This document shows, in pieces, positions 41,312 to 52,304 of a stretch of 64,000 nt of DNA. A program made the position numbers and the translations under genes. The notes beneath the pieces were generated by a model, which did no database searches, had not been told where the DNA came from, and saw only the letters and a program-made list of their open reading frames with translations. The stretch covers positions 28,995,175 through 29,059,174 of the forward strand of contig CM023540.1 of the NCBI GenBank assembly GCA_013350335.1. Reading direction: 5' to 3'. The stretch comes from Chimonanthus salicifolius (taxonomy: Eukaryota; Streptophyta; Magnoliopsida; Laurales; Calycanthaceae). How positions within the stretch are numbered: position 1 is the stretch's first letter; every line of letters starts with the position of its first letter.

Positions 41312-42702
41312 ATGGCTTTTTATGGGAACCAGTTCCCTCGGGAGTTCCCTCCTCAGACGCAAGACCAGCAGCCCGGCCAACAATATGTCATGAATCCCAG
41401 ACCAATTACCACTAACCCAGATTACAAACCTTCTAACAAGCTCAAGGTCTGCATCAGTGGTTGAGATAACTTGAAATTTACATGAAATTTCACGATTAAT
41501 TGGTATATTGATCAGTTGGGATGGTTTTGACAGGGGAAGGTGGCACTCGTGACCGGTGGCGACTCCGGCATCGGCGAAGCAGTGTGTTATAGCTTTGCAC
41601 TGGAAGGTGCATCAGTGGCCTTCACATATGTAAAGGGTCGGGAAGACAAGGACGCTTCTAACACTCTCCAGATGCTCAAACAAGCCAAGGCGGCCGACGC
41701 CAAGGACCCCATCTCCATTCCGACCGATGTCGGGTATGAAGAGAACTGTAAGGCGGTCGTAGACGAGGTTGTGAAGAATTTCGGCCGCGTTGACATACTG
41801 GTCAACAATGCTGCTATTCAGTACGAAGAGAACTCGATCGAGGAAATCAGCGCGGAGCAGCTTGAGAGAGTGTTTAGGACTAATATCTTCTCTCATTTCT
41901 ATATGGTCAAGTAAATAATTAGAGAATTCTAATCTTTAAACTCCATTAGTGTTAATTTCTAGCTTTTTTCTGACATGGATTGGTTTGCTTTACATTCAAG
42001 GCATGCACTGAAGCACATGAGTGAAGGGAGTTCCATAATCAACACCACATCGGTGAATGCTTACAAGGGACATCGCACACTACTGGATTACACTGCCACC
42101 AAAGGTGCCATTGTTGCCTTCACTAGGGCACTTGCCCTTCAGCTGGTATCCAAGGGGATACGAGTCAACGGCGTGGCACCGGGTCCGGTGTGGACGCCAC
42201 TTATACCGGCAACGATGACTGCGGAGGAGGTCAGTAGCTTCGGGAGTGGGGGCCAGAGTGAGGTGCCCATGAAACGGGCGGGCCAGCCCGTCGAGATAGC
42301 TCAGAGTTATGTCTTCCTTGCATCCAACGAATGTTCTTCCTACATCACTGGCCAATTCCTCCACCCTAATGGTACATCTATTTTCTACTCTGATTTTCTT
42401 CTTAATATACATATTTATAAATAAAAAAAATCTGAATTTACATGTGGGTAAAATCCCACTGGATGATACTCACTACCCTTAGAATATAGCAGATTAGGCC
42501 ATGTAGACTCGAACTTAGATACATCTCGCTTCCTAAAGCGAGAGGTTAACCAATTGAACTATATCCATCTTGACATATTTATAAAATTATTTTCGATAGA
42601 TCAACTAGAATATATAATTTTTGTGGTTGTGGTTCTTATCTAATCTAAATTTTTGAAATGACGGATATTATTTTTGTAGGTGGAACTATAGTTAATGCCT
42701 GA
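41312..42702 (+). CDS. SDR copy C: glucose and ribitol dehydrogenase homolog / NADPH-dependent aldehyde reductase
   Basis: Intact short-chain dehydrogenase. Exons 41312-41446, 41534-41910, 42001-42371, 42680-42702 (TGA): 906 nt, 301 residues. N-terminal Gln/Pro-rich tail (FPPQTQDQQPGQQY), cofactor motif VTGGDSGIG (~51-59), NNA at ~136-138, catalytic Ser188 (NTTSVNAY), Tyr201 and Lys205 (DYTATK), PGPVWTPL after it, and the typical end HPNGGTIVNA. The family includes the ABA-induced seed proteins of cereals and Arabidopsis aldehyde reductases; exact substrate is not decided by sequence. Likely ABA-regulated from its two ACGTG boxes. Duplicate of copy B; it is the undamaged one of the pair. Confidence 0.93.
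42422..42572 (-). mobile_element. tRNA-derived SINE in SDR-C intron 3
   Basis: Same insertion as in copy B. Perfect 13-bp target duplication ACATATTTATAAA (42409-42421, 42573-42585). Minus strand has A box TAGTTCAATTGG, B box AGTTCGAGTC, and a T-rich tail. Copy D has the empty site. Confidence 0.82.
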
Positions 42703-43906
42703 ACTGAAGTAAGATGGAATAGCAAGAGCAAATACAGCGTTTGGAAGATTATGTGCAGATATATTTGTTCTTGGGTCATTTTGAATAAATGAATAATGTC
42801 TGATATGAAGTGAATAATTTCTTAAGATGGGGAGTCTATAGTATGTATTTCTTCATGCATTGATGGATGCCATTGAGCCTTTTGTATGTTATGCCAAAAT
42901 TTGCAGAGAATGAAATTGAATTTGAATTTGAATTTGAATGGAGCTAACTCTACATGCAACTAAGTGGCACCATTTAATTTAGCTGGGCCTACAGGGAAAA
43001 AATCTTGGTTGTGATAAAGTTGGGGCAACCACAAACTTATTTTTGAATTTGTTCACATGTTGATGGTGGATAAATTATGTGGTGCTAATTTGAATCACAC
43101 GTTCTCTCTTTCACACTTTTATTGGAAATAAATGCTAAGGGACCGAAAAGTCAGAGAGGGGCCAATTTTGTGCTGTGATAGAGACACCTCTTTATATTTA
43201 ACAGGTGTTTCGTCTTATCCTTTATCTTTAGGTGCACCAAAAATGAGTTAAATATTTATTTTATACAAATAAATAAATAAAGAGAAAGAAGTGGTATTGA
43301 TTTTTTTTTTAATAAAATGGGTATTTATCTCATTTGAAGTACAATTTTAGTTGATTCATTTCTATCGTCTTTGAGAGATGAAAGACTTTGAATCGATATT
43401 TCAATCAGATTGACTATCTAAGTTAAAATTTTATAAATTGACAAGATTACAGAAATGTTTAAAAGTTAACTGAAAAGTTTAAAATATGATCAAAATATTA
43501 AACTTGTCCCAAATTTTGGCTTATATATGATAAATGGCTGATACAATTTTTGTAATTATTGATATTTTTAGTATTTATGTTTCAGCACATATTACGTAAT
43601 TTAACTGAAATTTTTAAAATTTGACAAAATTTCTGAATTATGACTGAAATATTGGAAACTCACCAAAATTTTGGCCAAAATACAACAAATATCGGCTGAA
43701 GAAGTTTTTTTTTTTAAAGAAAACATATTGATATTTCAACTCATACCAAATCTAAAAAATTTGGCCAAAATTTTAGATGTTGACCAAAATTTGTAACTGA
43801 GGTCAACATTGAGATCTTATATCATTTATTAAAATCATTAAAGGGCTTACAATTTTCACAAAACCACAAATTCGAAGGCCCAATCAAACACTTCTTGTCA
43901 TAGATC
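42703..43906. other. 3' flank of SDR copy C
   Basis: Counterpart of 38820-40108, with the conserved 3' UTR block (GGTCATTTTGAATAAATGAA) and the dispersed AT-rich repeat (43480-43800: GACTGAAATATTGG, TTTTGGCCAAAATAC, AATATCGGCTGA). No gene. Confidence 0.65.
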
Positions 43907-44245
43907 TAGGGCTGCAACTCGGGTCGGGTCTAGAATTTTGGGTCAATGGGTTAGGTCGGTTTGAGAATAAAAAAACCAGCATGAAATTTTGGTCGGGTCG
44001 GGTTGAAGATTTTATAAGTTAACCCAACCTGACTCGACACAACCCGACCAGACCCGACTAAAATTAGTCTAAAATGGGTTCAAAATGTGGGTCGGGTCAG
44101 AATTCGGGTTGATTCGAGTTAGAATTCGGGTCAGGTCGGGTTGTGAGATTCTGGTTGAGAATTCAGATTGGGTTCCATATATATCAACTTCGAGTCGAAT
44201 TGGATTTTAAGAAACCTGACCCGCCCGATCCGAGTTGTAGCCCTA
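43907..44245. mobile_element. hAT-like GGGTCGGGT MITE, complete
   Basis: Terminal inverted repeats TAGGGCTGCAACTCGGG and (reverse complement of the right end) TAGGGCTACAACTCGG. Flanking 8-mers CATAGATC and CATATATC match 7 of 8. Interior of CGGGT/ACCCG repeats, no coding. Confidence 0.82.
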
Positions 44246-44900
44246 CATATATCACACCAATTGGCATTCAAATAACTCTCTTTTGTCTAATATAATCAAA
44301 ATTATCTCATCTCAAGACCAAGGAAGATCGTTAATATAAATGCCAACTTATAACTTATTCGTCAAGGCCAACCAATCCCGTTACACTAGTTCCACATTAA
44401 GACTCCATTTTTCTTACAAATAGAGTTCTTCCTGTTCCAGTTCTTTGGATAAGTCTCTTGGTCTCATGCCTTGTAACTTGTAAGAAGTTATTGTCCGTGC
44501 AACCTTAGAATAGAATTAGATTTGAGAGTCTTCAACAACGAGGAATTCTTATTAAGTGAGAGATGAGGAAAATGTGTATTTACAAAGAAAAAAGTTTTTT
44601 TTTTAATGATTGGTTAGTATATTCATTTGAGAGAAAAACCCAAGAAATAAAACAAGTATGAGCGGTGAGCCCACAGCCAGAGCCAGACAAAATAGTCTTG
44701 AGATTTTTCAACATCATCTATTTATTGTGATCTGTGTAATTCACGGCAACAAGAGAGGAAAAATAGCATCAAACGTGTGTGAGTTGTACACGTGATGGAA
44801 ACTACCCACCTAAGCCACGTGGGTACCTGTCTTAAACGCGATTGTGTTTATGAATGTCGTGTTTATCAATTAGGTTAGATTAGAGTTTTCCATCGAAAGC
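44246..44900. other. End of the duplicated unit and spacer before SDR copy D
   Basis: Identity with the copy B flank ends near 44522 (TAGAATTAGATTT), which is the right edge of the duplicated unit. The following 380 bp are unique; around 44600-44700 (CCCACAGCCAGAGCCAGAC) there is text like the LINE-type insert at 30017. No gene. Confidence 0.55.
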
Positions 44901-44906
44901 AATGTG

Positions 44907-45084
44907 GACACGTGTCACTCATAGAAGAGGGAGGGGGTCATCGACGACTCTATATATTCCGGCATTCGCCCTCTGCTTCCAAATTACAATACTTCTATTT
45001 CCACCCCTTGCAGGCTTCTCTCTCTTGAAGACCAAGTCGCATTTACAGCCGTTGGATCTGTATTTCCGGTAGTATTTCAACGGT
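44907..45084 (+). promoter_or_regulatory. Promoter and leader of SDR copy D
   Basis: GACACGTGTC at 44907-44916, TATATAT at 44951-44957, leader stem GCCGTTG (45048-45054) / CAACGGT (45078-45084), ATG at 45090. Confidence 0.75.
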
Positions 45085-45089
45085 CGAGA

Positions 45090-46672
45090 ATGGCTTATTA
45101 TGGGCAGCAGTTCCCTCGGAAGTTCCCTCCTCAGACGCAAGACAAGCAACCCGGCCAACAATATGTCATGAATCCCATACCAATAACCACTAACCCAGAT
45201 TACATACCTTCTAACAAGCTTCGGGTCTGTATCAGTGTTTGAAATAACTTGAAATTTCATGATTAATTGGTATATTGATCAGTTGGGATGGTTTCGACAG
45301 GGGAAGGTGGCACTCGTGACGGGTGGCGACTCCGGCATCGGCGAAGCAGTGTGCTATAGCTTTGCGCTGGAAGGTGCAACAGTGGCCTTCACATACGTTC
45401 CGGGCCGGGAGGACAAGGACGCTTCTAACACACTGCGGATGCTCAAAGAAGCCAAGACCGCCGACGCCAAGGACCCCATCTGCATTCCGACCGATCTCGG
45501 GTTTGAAGACAACTGTAAGGAGGTCATAGATGAGGTTGTGAAGCATTTCGGCCGGATTGACATACTGGTCAACAATGCTGCTGTGCAGTATGAATTGTAC
45601 TCGATCGAGGATATCAGCGCGGAGCAGCTTGAGAGAGTGTTTAGGATCAACATCTTCTCTCAATTCTATATGGTCAAGTAAATAATTAGAGAATTCTAAT
45701 CTTTAAATCCATTAGAGTCAGGGCTGGCCCTGACTATAAGCGGTGTAGGCCGTCACAGCGCTCTCCAAAATAGTTCTTAAAAATTGCCTGCAGTAGACCC
45801 TTGATATTTTAGGGTCTACAGTAGGGGTCTATCTTAACGGTTTTACTTAAGAGTCTTTGAGATTTTAATGTATCTCAAGGCCGACACTAATTAGAGTGTT
45901 AATTTCTAGCTAATTTCTAACATGGATTGGTTTGCTTTACATTCAAGGCATGCACTGAAGCACATGAGTGGAGGGAGTTGCATAATCAACACCACGTCCG
46001 TGACTGCTTACCAGGGACATCCATCAATAGTGGATTACACTGCCACCAAAGGTGCCATTCTTGGATTCACTAGGTCACTTGCCCTTCAGCTGATACCCAA
46101 GGGGATACGCGTCAACGGCGTCGCACCGGGTCCGGTGTGGACGCCGCTGCAACCGGCATCCTTGACTGCAGAGGAGGTCAGTAGCTTCGGGAGTGGGGGC
46201 CAGAGTGAGGTGCCCATGAAACGGGCGGGCCAGCCCGTCGAGATAGCTCAGAGTTATGTCTTCCTTGCATCCAACGAATTATCTTCCTACATCACTGGCC
46301 AAGTCCTCCACCCTAATGGTACATCTATTTTCTACTCTTTCTTTATATATTTATAAAATTATGTAATCTGACATGGATTTTACTTTATTGATCATTCGAA
46401 TTGGCTCGCTAAATCTTTACTTTAAGTGATTCGAAAGTTTCGACAAGTCGATTTGAAGGGCAAAATTGGCAACACAGTAAAATCTGTGTCAGATTACACA
46501 AAATGTCTATAAGAGGATCGCTGCATATCAACTTTTTATCTAACACCTATATATCTTAGATCTACAACCTTTGAACTACAATATAAAATTTTCGTAGATT
46601 TGCAGTGGTTGTGGTTCTTATCTTTCAAATGTTGGATATTATTTTGTAGGTGGAACTATTGTTAATGCGTGA
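45090..46672 (+). CDS. SDR copy D: glucose and ribitol dehydrogenase homolog
   Basis: Intact short-chain dehydrogenase of 301 residues. Exons 45090-45224, 45301-45677, 45948-46318, 46650-46672 (TGA). VTGGDSGIG, NNAAVQYE, NTTSVTAY and DYTATK are all present. It differs from C in the loop after the active site (TPLQPASLTAEEV for TPLIPATMTAEEV) and in GAILGFTRSLAL. Predicted to reduce sugars or aldehydes with NADPH; probably ABA-linked expression. Intron 2 has gained a hAT MITE; intron 3 lacks the SINE of B and C, so D is the outgroup of that pair. Confidence 0.92.
45719..45889. mobile_element. 171-bp hAT MITE in SDR-D intron 2
   Basis: Left end CAGGGCTGGCCCTGA, right end the imperfect inverse (TCAAGGCCGACACTA). 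Flanked by a perfect 8-bp duplication ATTAGAGT (45711-45718, 45890-45897). Copy B keeps the empty site CCATTAGAGTGTTAAT, which proves the insertion. Confidence 0.88.
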
Positions 46673-47089
46673 GGCGATGGAATAGAAAGAGTAAATGCAG
46701 CTTTTGGAAGATTGTCTGCAGATGTATTTGTTCTTGGGTCATTGTGAATAAATGAATAATGTATTATATAAAGTAAATAATTTCTTAAAATGTGGAATCC
46801 ATGTTATGTATTTCTTGAAGTATTAATGGATGCCTTTTGGTCCTTTTGTGTGTTAGTGCCCTTACTTGTCATGAATAAATTTGTATTGGGGTAAATGAAG
46901 ATGACTCTACACTCAACTGGGTGCAACCATTTGTTTCTGAAATTTGATAATAAAAAAATTAAATATGACTGAAATATCATAAACTGACCAAAATTTCAGT
47001 CACAATACGATAAATATCGGTCGAGACAGCTTGAATTTACATATCTAAGTACCGTAACAAAAATATTTTTTGTTTAAATTTTATTATAG
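46673..47089. other. 3' flank of SDR copy D
   Basis: Conserved 3' UTR block, then the dispersed AT-rich repeat (46935-47045: TGACTGAAATATC, AATATCGGTCGAG). No gene. Confidence 0.55.
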
Positions 47090-49330
47090 GAGGATTGTTA
47101 TGATTTTAAATTAACTCGCAAGCGCACGAACCAGTTAATAGTATAGACTATGAGTGCAAGGTTGTACCCAAGGGAAATCCACAAAATATATGTATGAAAT
47201 AAAAAATGGCACTATTAAAATAATGTGATATAATAAAATAATTTTCTAAAACATATAGTTATAATCTTAATTTAGCACACTAATTAATCAATTATCTAGT
47301 TTTAGTAGTTAACATAAATTTTGATTAAAATAGTGGAGTAAATTTAAATGACCTAAATTTAATTTAAAATGTAAATTTAAGAGACAAATAAAATGTTTCT
47401 AACCTAGTTAAATTGTTTTGATGAATTTTAAGAAAAAATAAAATAAATCAATAATAATCAATTGTTTACATATTTTACAATGGAATCGGGACAAATATCG
47501 AAGGCGGCATGTTATCCTATTTAAATATAAAATCATGGCCTAGACTATGAAATATTCTGTAATTATTAAATATAATTCAATTCCTATTTATTAAAATTCT
47601 AATTAGAATAATTACGTCATCCATTAAATCAGAATTTTTCAAATCAAACCTTAGGCTTGAGTGAGATTTAAACTTACATTTTCTAGATTTAAAATAAACT
47701 GTTCTTGAAAAGAACCTTATATTGGAAAATTGGTCGAGTCCCATTGATCCTAAAAGAGCTTCCATTTTTCCTTAAAAAATTTTAAAATTAATTTGTTTCA
47801 TAAAGTTCATAAAAAGAATTAAAATAGAATTTAAAACCATCATTATCAAATATTCAATAATTGGGAATAACATAAATCTAAACAAACCGCCATAAATTTC
47901 ATTTAAAAATTTTAGAAATGAAATACAATCCTTGGGACTTTATATAAAAATAAAAATAAATAACTTAAAAGAAATTAAATATTTTTCTTTCTCTTTGGTC
48001 GTCCAACTTCAATTCCTTCAATATCTTGTCTGATTAAACTATTAATGGTCTCAAACACATGAATTTATAGAAGAGAAAGAATGAGATACCAGACCCTTTT
48101 AAATTCAAAGTCATCTGTGTACGCTTGTCTTTTATCCCTATCTTTTCTCTGTTATGTTGTAATCGGCTTCCTCTGTGAGACGGCTCTTTCTCCCTTTCAG
48201 AAGGGTTTTTTTTTCTGACTCAGTTGTTAGTTCAAACTCTTTATTATCTCGAACTCTTTATTATCTTTATCTTTTTTTTTCCGCTTGAAAGGTAAGGACT
48301 GTACTTTCTTATCCTTATCCCTATTTTCTTCTATCTTCTTCTCTTCTTTTCCTTATCTGTTCTTCTTGAATCCCCTTTCTTATCCTTATCTCTATTTTCT
48401 TCTGTCTTCTTCTCTTCTTTTCCTTATCTGTTCTTCTTCTTCAATCCCAGTTGCTACAGGACGGCTGCCTTATCTTCATCTCTCCAAATTCCCAGCTAAG
48501 GATCGGCTGACTCTATCTCTTCCCCTTGTCTCTTCTTTTAGCTAACTCTATCTCTTCCACTTATCTCTTTTCTTCCTTATCTCGGCAGATCATATCCCTC
48601 CTCATCTCTTATCTTCCTTTCCACTCCTTATCTTTCTTTTCTTCTTCTTATCTTTTACTTCTCTATCTTCCCAGCTGCTATCTTCTCTTTTGTCTCTGCA
48701 ATACCACCGATTCCTGCTGCTTTAACTGCTAGGTTCTGCTGCCTCCTGTGTGCGCCGCTGGCTGCTGCTCTTTCGTCATCTCTTCTCCTTTCTGCTTTCA
48801 ATCTCTTTCTCTGTTTGAAAGGAAAGAGCTGTCCTTCATAGTTGGCTGCTGGGGTGGGCTGAATCTGGTGAAAGATGCTGGAAGAATCATGCCAGGGGAG
48901 GAATTGAGGGAGAGATCTGTGCAGGTTGAAGCAGATTCATCTTTAGTGCTAGTATTGGTTGATTCACTGCATGCATTGTTGGTGTTGATCATTTCTGCAC
49001 TCTTGGGGAGAACCTAAGAAGAAGAAGGAGGTTTCCTTCTCCTATAAGCACTTGATTGCTCCCTATTCCTCCTTGCCATGATCACATGCCAATTGTTCTT
49101 CACTGCATTATCAGTCCTTCCAGGAAAGAGCCTAGCTATCATTGCCCATTTGTTCCCATACAGTCTATGAGCAGCCAAAAGCCTTTCCTCTTCTTCCTCA
49201 GTGAAGCTCTCTTATTGATCCTTGGATCTAGATGGTTAAACCATCTTAATCTGCAGCTCTTCCATCATCTCTGCAACGGTGGATCTGGCTTCAGCTGATT
49301 ACATTGTCGCTGATATGTACCCATTATTTT
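47090..49330. repeat. Probable large retroelement remnant between SDR D and E
   Basis: The left part has AACTCGCAAGCGCACGAA and GAGTGCAAGGTTGTACCCAA, a motif set common to non-coding parts of plant retroelements. 48130-49300 is strongly CT-rich and less AT-rich than its surroundings. ORFs here (48285-48545, 48748-49017) are Ser/Leu/Phe-rich low-complexity frames with no domain. Edges and class not resolved. Confidence 0.35.
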
Positions 49331-49865
49331 GACAATTTTATGTGCATATTTGTATTTTCTCACAACAGTAAAACTAAAAATAACATTAAATATATCTCAT
49401 ATTTACAAAATAAGGACTAATTCATCTAATATAAAAGGGTAAAATAGTAGTTTTATGATGTTCATCAAGGATAAACAGGAATACATGTACTTTTGATAAT
49501 AAGGAATATATGACTTACCCTTTTGTCTATTTTATCATCTAAATGATAAAAAATTATATCAATCTTCATTGTTATAAAAAATACTAGTATGATATCAATT
49601 TTCATTTCGTCTATTCTCAACCTTTGGAACGGTAAAAACCTATACATTGTTAAGAAAAATGATTTATTATTTTAGTCTAAAATCTTGGACTAACAACTTG
49701 AGTTGTACCATTCTGTCTATTTTTTGTACGGGAGTCTTTCCTGATTTATAGGATTATTTCTTGAGCTTTCACCTGATTAGATGTTTAAGATATTAAAAAT
49801 ATTAGTGAATTATGAGTTTGTCAATATTTAACACAAATTTGCAAGTTAAGGTAATACAAAATCAG

Positions 49866-50378
49866 GTGTATACGTTAGTGCGAAACTTGTCGTGAATGGA
49901 TTTGAATTTGGGTGAATGAAGCTGAGTCTATACGCAACTGAGTGCCAGTAAAGGTGCCGTTCTTGCATTCACTAGATCACTTACCCTTTAGCTATACCCA
50001 AGGGGATACGCGTCGACGGCGTGGCACCGGGTCCGGTGTGGACGCCGCTTATAATGGCATCGTTGACTGCGGCGGAGGTGAGTGGCTACGGGAGCGGGGG
50101 GCTGTATGAGGTGCGGGCCAGCCCGTGGAGATAGCTCCAAGTTATGTCTTCCTTGCCTCCAATCAAGCTTCTTCCTACTTCACTGGTCAAATCCTCCACC
50201 CTAATGGTACATCTAATTTATAAAATTATTATTTTTAGATTTACTGTCCATTTAATCTTCATATAATTCAAACCAACAACCTTTAAACTACATTATAGAA
50301 TTTTATGAATAATATCTTATCTAATGTTATGAAATGTTGGATATTATTTTGTAGATTGGAGCTATTGTTAATGCGTGG
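49866..50378 (+). pseudogene. SDR remnant E (exon 3 3' part and exon 4)
   Basis: 49946-50209 matches exon 3 of C and D from AAAGGTGCC (the K of YTATK onward) through CACCCTAATGGT, but with a stop (CTTTAG), missing bases and frameshifts; 50355-50378 matches exon 4, with the TGA changed. Exons 1, 2 and the first third of exon 3 are absent. Directly upstream (49866-49945) lies a piece of SDR 3' flank, so two copies have been fused by a deletion. Not functional. Confidence 0.85.
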
Positions 50379-50457
50379 AGCGATGGAACCGTAAGAGCAA
50401 ATGCAGCTTTTGGAAGATTGTCCGGAGATATATTTATTTTTGGGTCATTTTAAATAA

Positions 50458-50695
50458 GGGTAGCAATCTTTCCACGTGTGTTTTGTATAACCAGACACAG
50501 GATTTCGAGATTTTTTACTTTACCCTTGTCCTGTTGTATCGGAAAAAAAAAAAAGTCAGAAATTTGCTCACTGACCAGATCACTGAAATTGGATCACTGA
50601 TCAAATCACTGAAATCGACAGGTGAAGGATATAATGGGCAATATAATAAAACTCGTATCGGATTAGACAAAACGCTGGTGGGAAGATTGTTAACT
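50458..50695. mobile_element. MULE-like MITE in the 3' flank of SDR remnant E
   Basis: Interrupts the conserved 3' UTR block after GGTCATTTTAAATAA. Ends GGTAGCAATCTTTCCAC and, inverted, GTTAACAATCTTCCCAC (13 of 17 match). Flanking 9-mers TTTAAATAA (50449-50457) and TCTAAATAA (50696-50704) match 8 of 9, the length made by Mutator-like transposases. Non-coding. Confidence 0.7.
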
Positions 50696-50704
50696 TCTAA
50701 ATAA

Positions 50705-52020
50705 TTCAATAATGTCTGATATAGTAAATAATTTCTTAAATGGTAAATAATTTCTTAAAATGGGGAGTTTATATTATGTAATTCTTGAAGTGATGATGGA
50801 TGTCTTTGGGCCTTTTGTGTGTAAGTGCCAAAACTTGTCCTGAATGAATTTATATTTTGGTGAATGAAACTGACTCTACATGCAACTGAATGCCACCATT
50901 ATAAAATTTAAACTGAAATTTTCTAAAATTAAAAAAATTCTTAAATATGGCTGAAATATTAGAAACTAACCAAAATTTCGATTAAAATATATCAAATATC
51001 TAGCCAATTTAAAAAAATACTGATATTTTTAATATTTGTATTTCATCCAATATCAAATCAAACAGTCTATATTAACTAAAATTTCAGGATTCAAAATTAC
51101 GATGCTAAAATAATTAGATAGAGTTCAAATTTTATCCACTTATTATCTTTATAATTATTTAAGCATTGCAACTAAAGATATAAAAAAAGGCTTAAAGTTT
51201 TAATAAATAAAATTTCTAAATGTAAAGATTTTGATACTCTCTATTTTTCCTCTTATAAATAGAATAATAAATAAAATGACAGAATGAGTTTAATAGTTTA
51301 TTCGTTTATTTTTATAATTTTCTAAAGTAGAAGAATTTTAGAGTTCTTTATTCTCTATGAAGACGACAAATCAATCATTTAGATGGCTTAGATCAAAGTT
51401 ATATTTATAAAATAAATTAGTTAGAAAAATACTCCTATGCCACGTGTAGTTATTGATCCTCTATTTGAAGAATTTCTCCTATTTACAATTAGGAAACAAG
51501 ATTTCTTTCATTAAATAAGCTTTTTCTCTTATACATTTTTCAACGTAATTATCAAAATAAAGGAAACTCCTACACAAGAGAAACCAACAAATCTTTCAGA
51601 CCTCATAAAGTATCCAACTAATCTTTAAAGTATGTGCAAACCTCTCGACCCACACACATTTTTACTATATTCATTAAAAATTATATTTTACTCAACTTTT
51701 AATGTTTTTTCGAACACTTAAAACTGGGTCATTCTTCTAATTTGATGGTGTAATTGAGAGAGTGCCCACTTATAGAAAAACAGGCCTAAATTCAAAATTT
51801 GGGCAAACCAGTTATAGTCTCAACAGAAATAAAAGAAATTATTAAATTAATTCCTGGATATAGATCAAATAGTTAACAACTTTATTTTAAATTTTTGTTA
51901 AATTTCTTTTTTATTATAATTTTTATATTATTAGGAACAGGTCATCAAAAGAATCGAACGTCTCCGTGATATGCTTGCCCTTCAAACATGGCAATGGCCG
52001 AACAAAAGTGTCTCATGCGA
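50705..52020. other. Spacer between SDR E and F
   Basis: Continues the SDR 3' flank (to ~50893), the dispersed AT-rich repeat (50895-51075), then unique AT-rich sequence. No gene supported. Confidence 0.5.
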
Positions 52021-52030
52021 GTCATGGAGC

Positions 52031-52304
52031 CGCACACGTGTAAGTCATCTGGTGAATGAAATGCCACGTGGACATATGCATCTGCCACGCCATTGACACG
52101 TGCCAAGTCGCAAGTCTTGATGGTCGTCATCAAGCCCAATAAAAACTGGGCCGTTCTCTCACGCCAGGCCACAGAAACCACGCTTTGTTCTCTTGAATAA
52201 TTTCTTCTTCTATTTCTCGTCTGTTCTCATAAGACTAAGTCTCATTTACAGCCGTCCGATCTGTATCTGCTGTAGTATTTGTCCAGTCAAGATATTGCAG
52301 GAGA
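52031..52304 (+). promoter_or_regulatory. Promoter and leader of SDR copy F
   Basis: Three ACGTG boxes: CACACGTGTA (about 52034), CCACGTGG (52064-52071), GACACGTGCC (52095-52104), with a degenerate AATAAAAAC in the TATA position near 52138. Leader shares GCCGTCCGATCTGTAT with copy A. ATG at 52305. Confidence 0.68.

Noticed and set aside
37434..44522. B/C duplication as an assembly artefact
   Set aside because: The two units differ by many substitutions, a 240-bp deletion in the foldback part, a lost MITE end and a frameshift, so they are real separate copies.
48285..49017. Ser/Leu/Phe-rich ORFs between SDR copies D and E
   Set aside because: Low-complexity CT-rich DNA gives such frames by chance.
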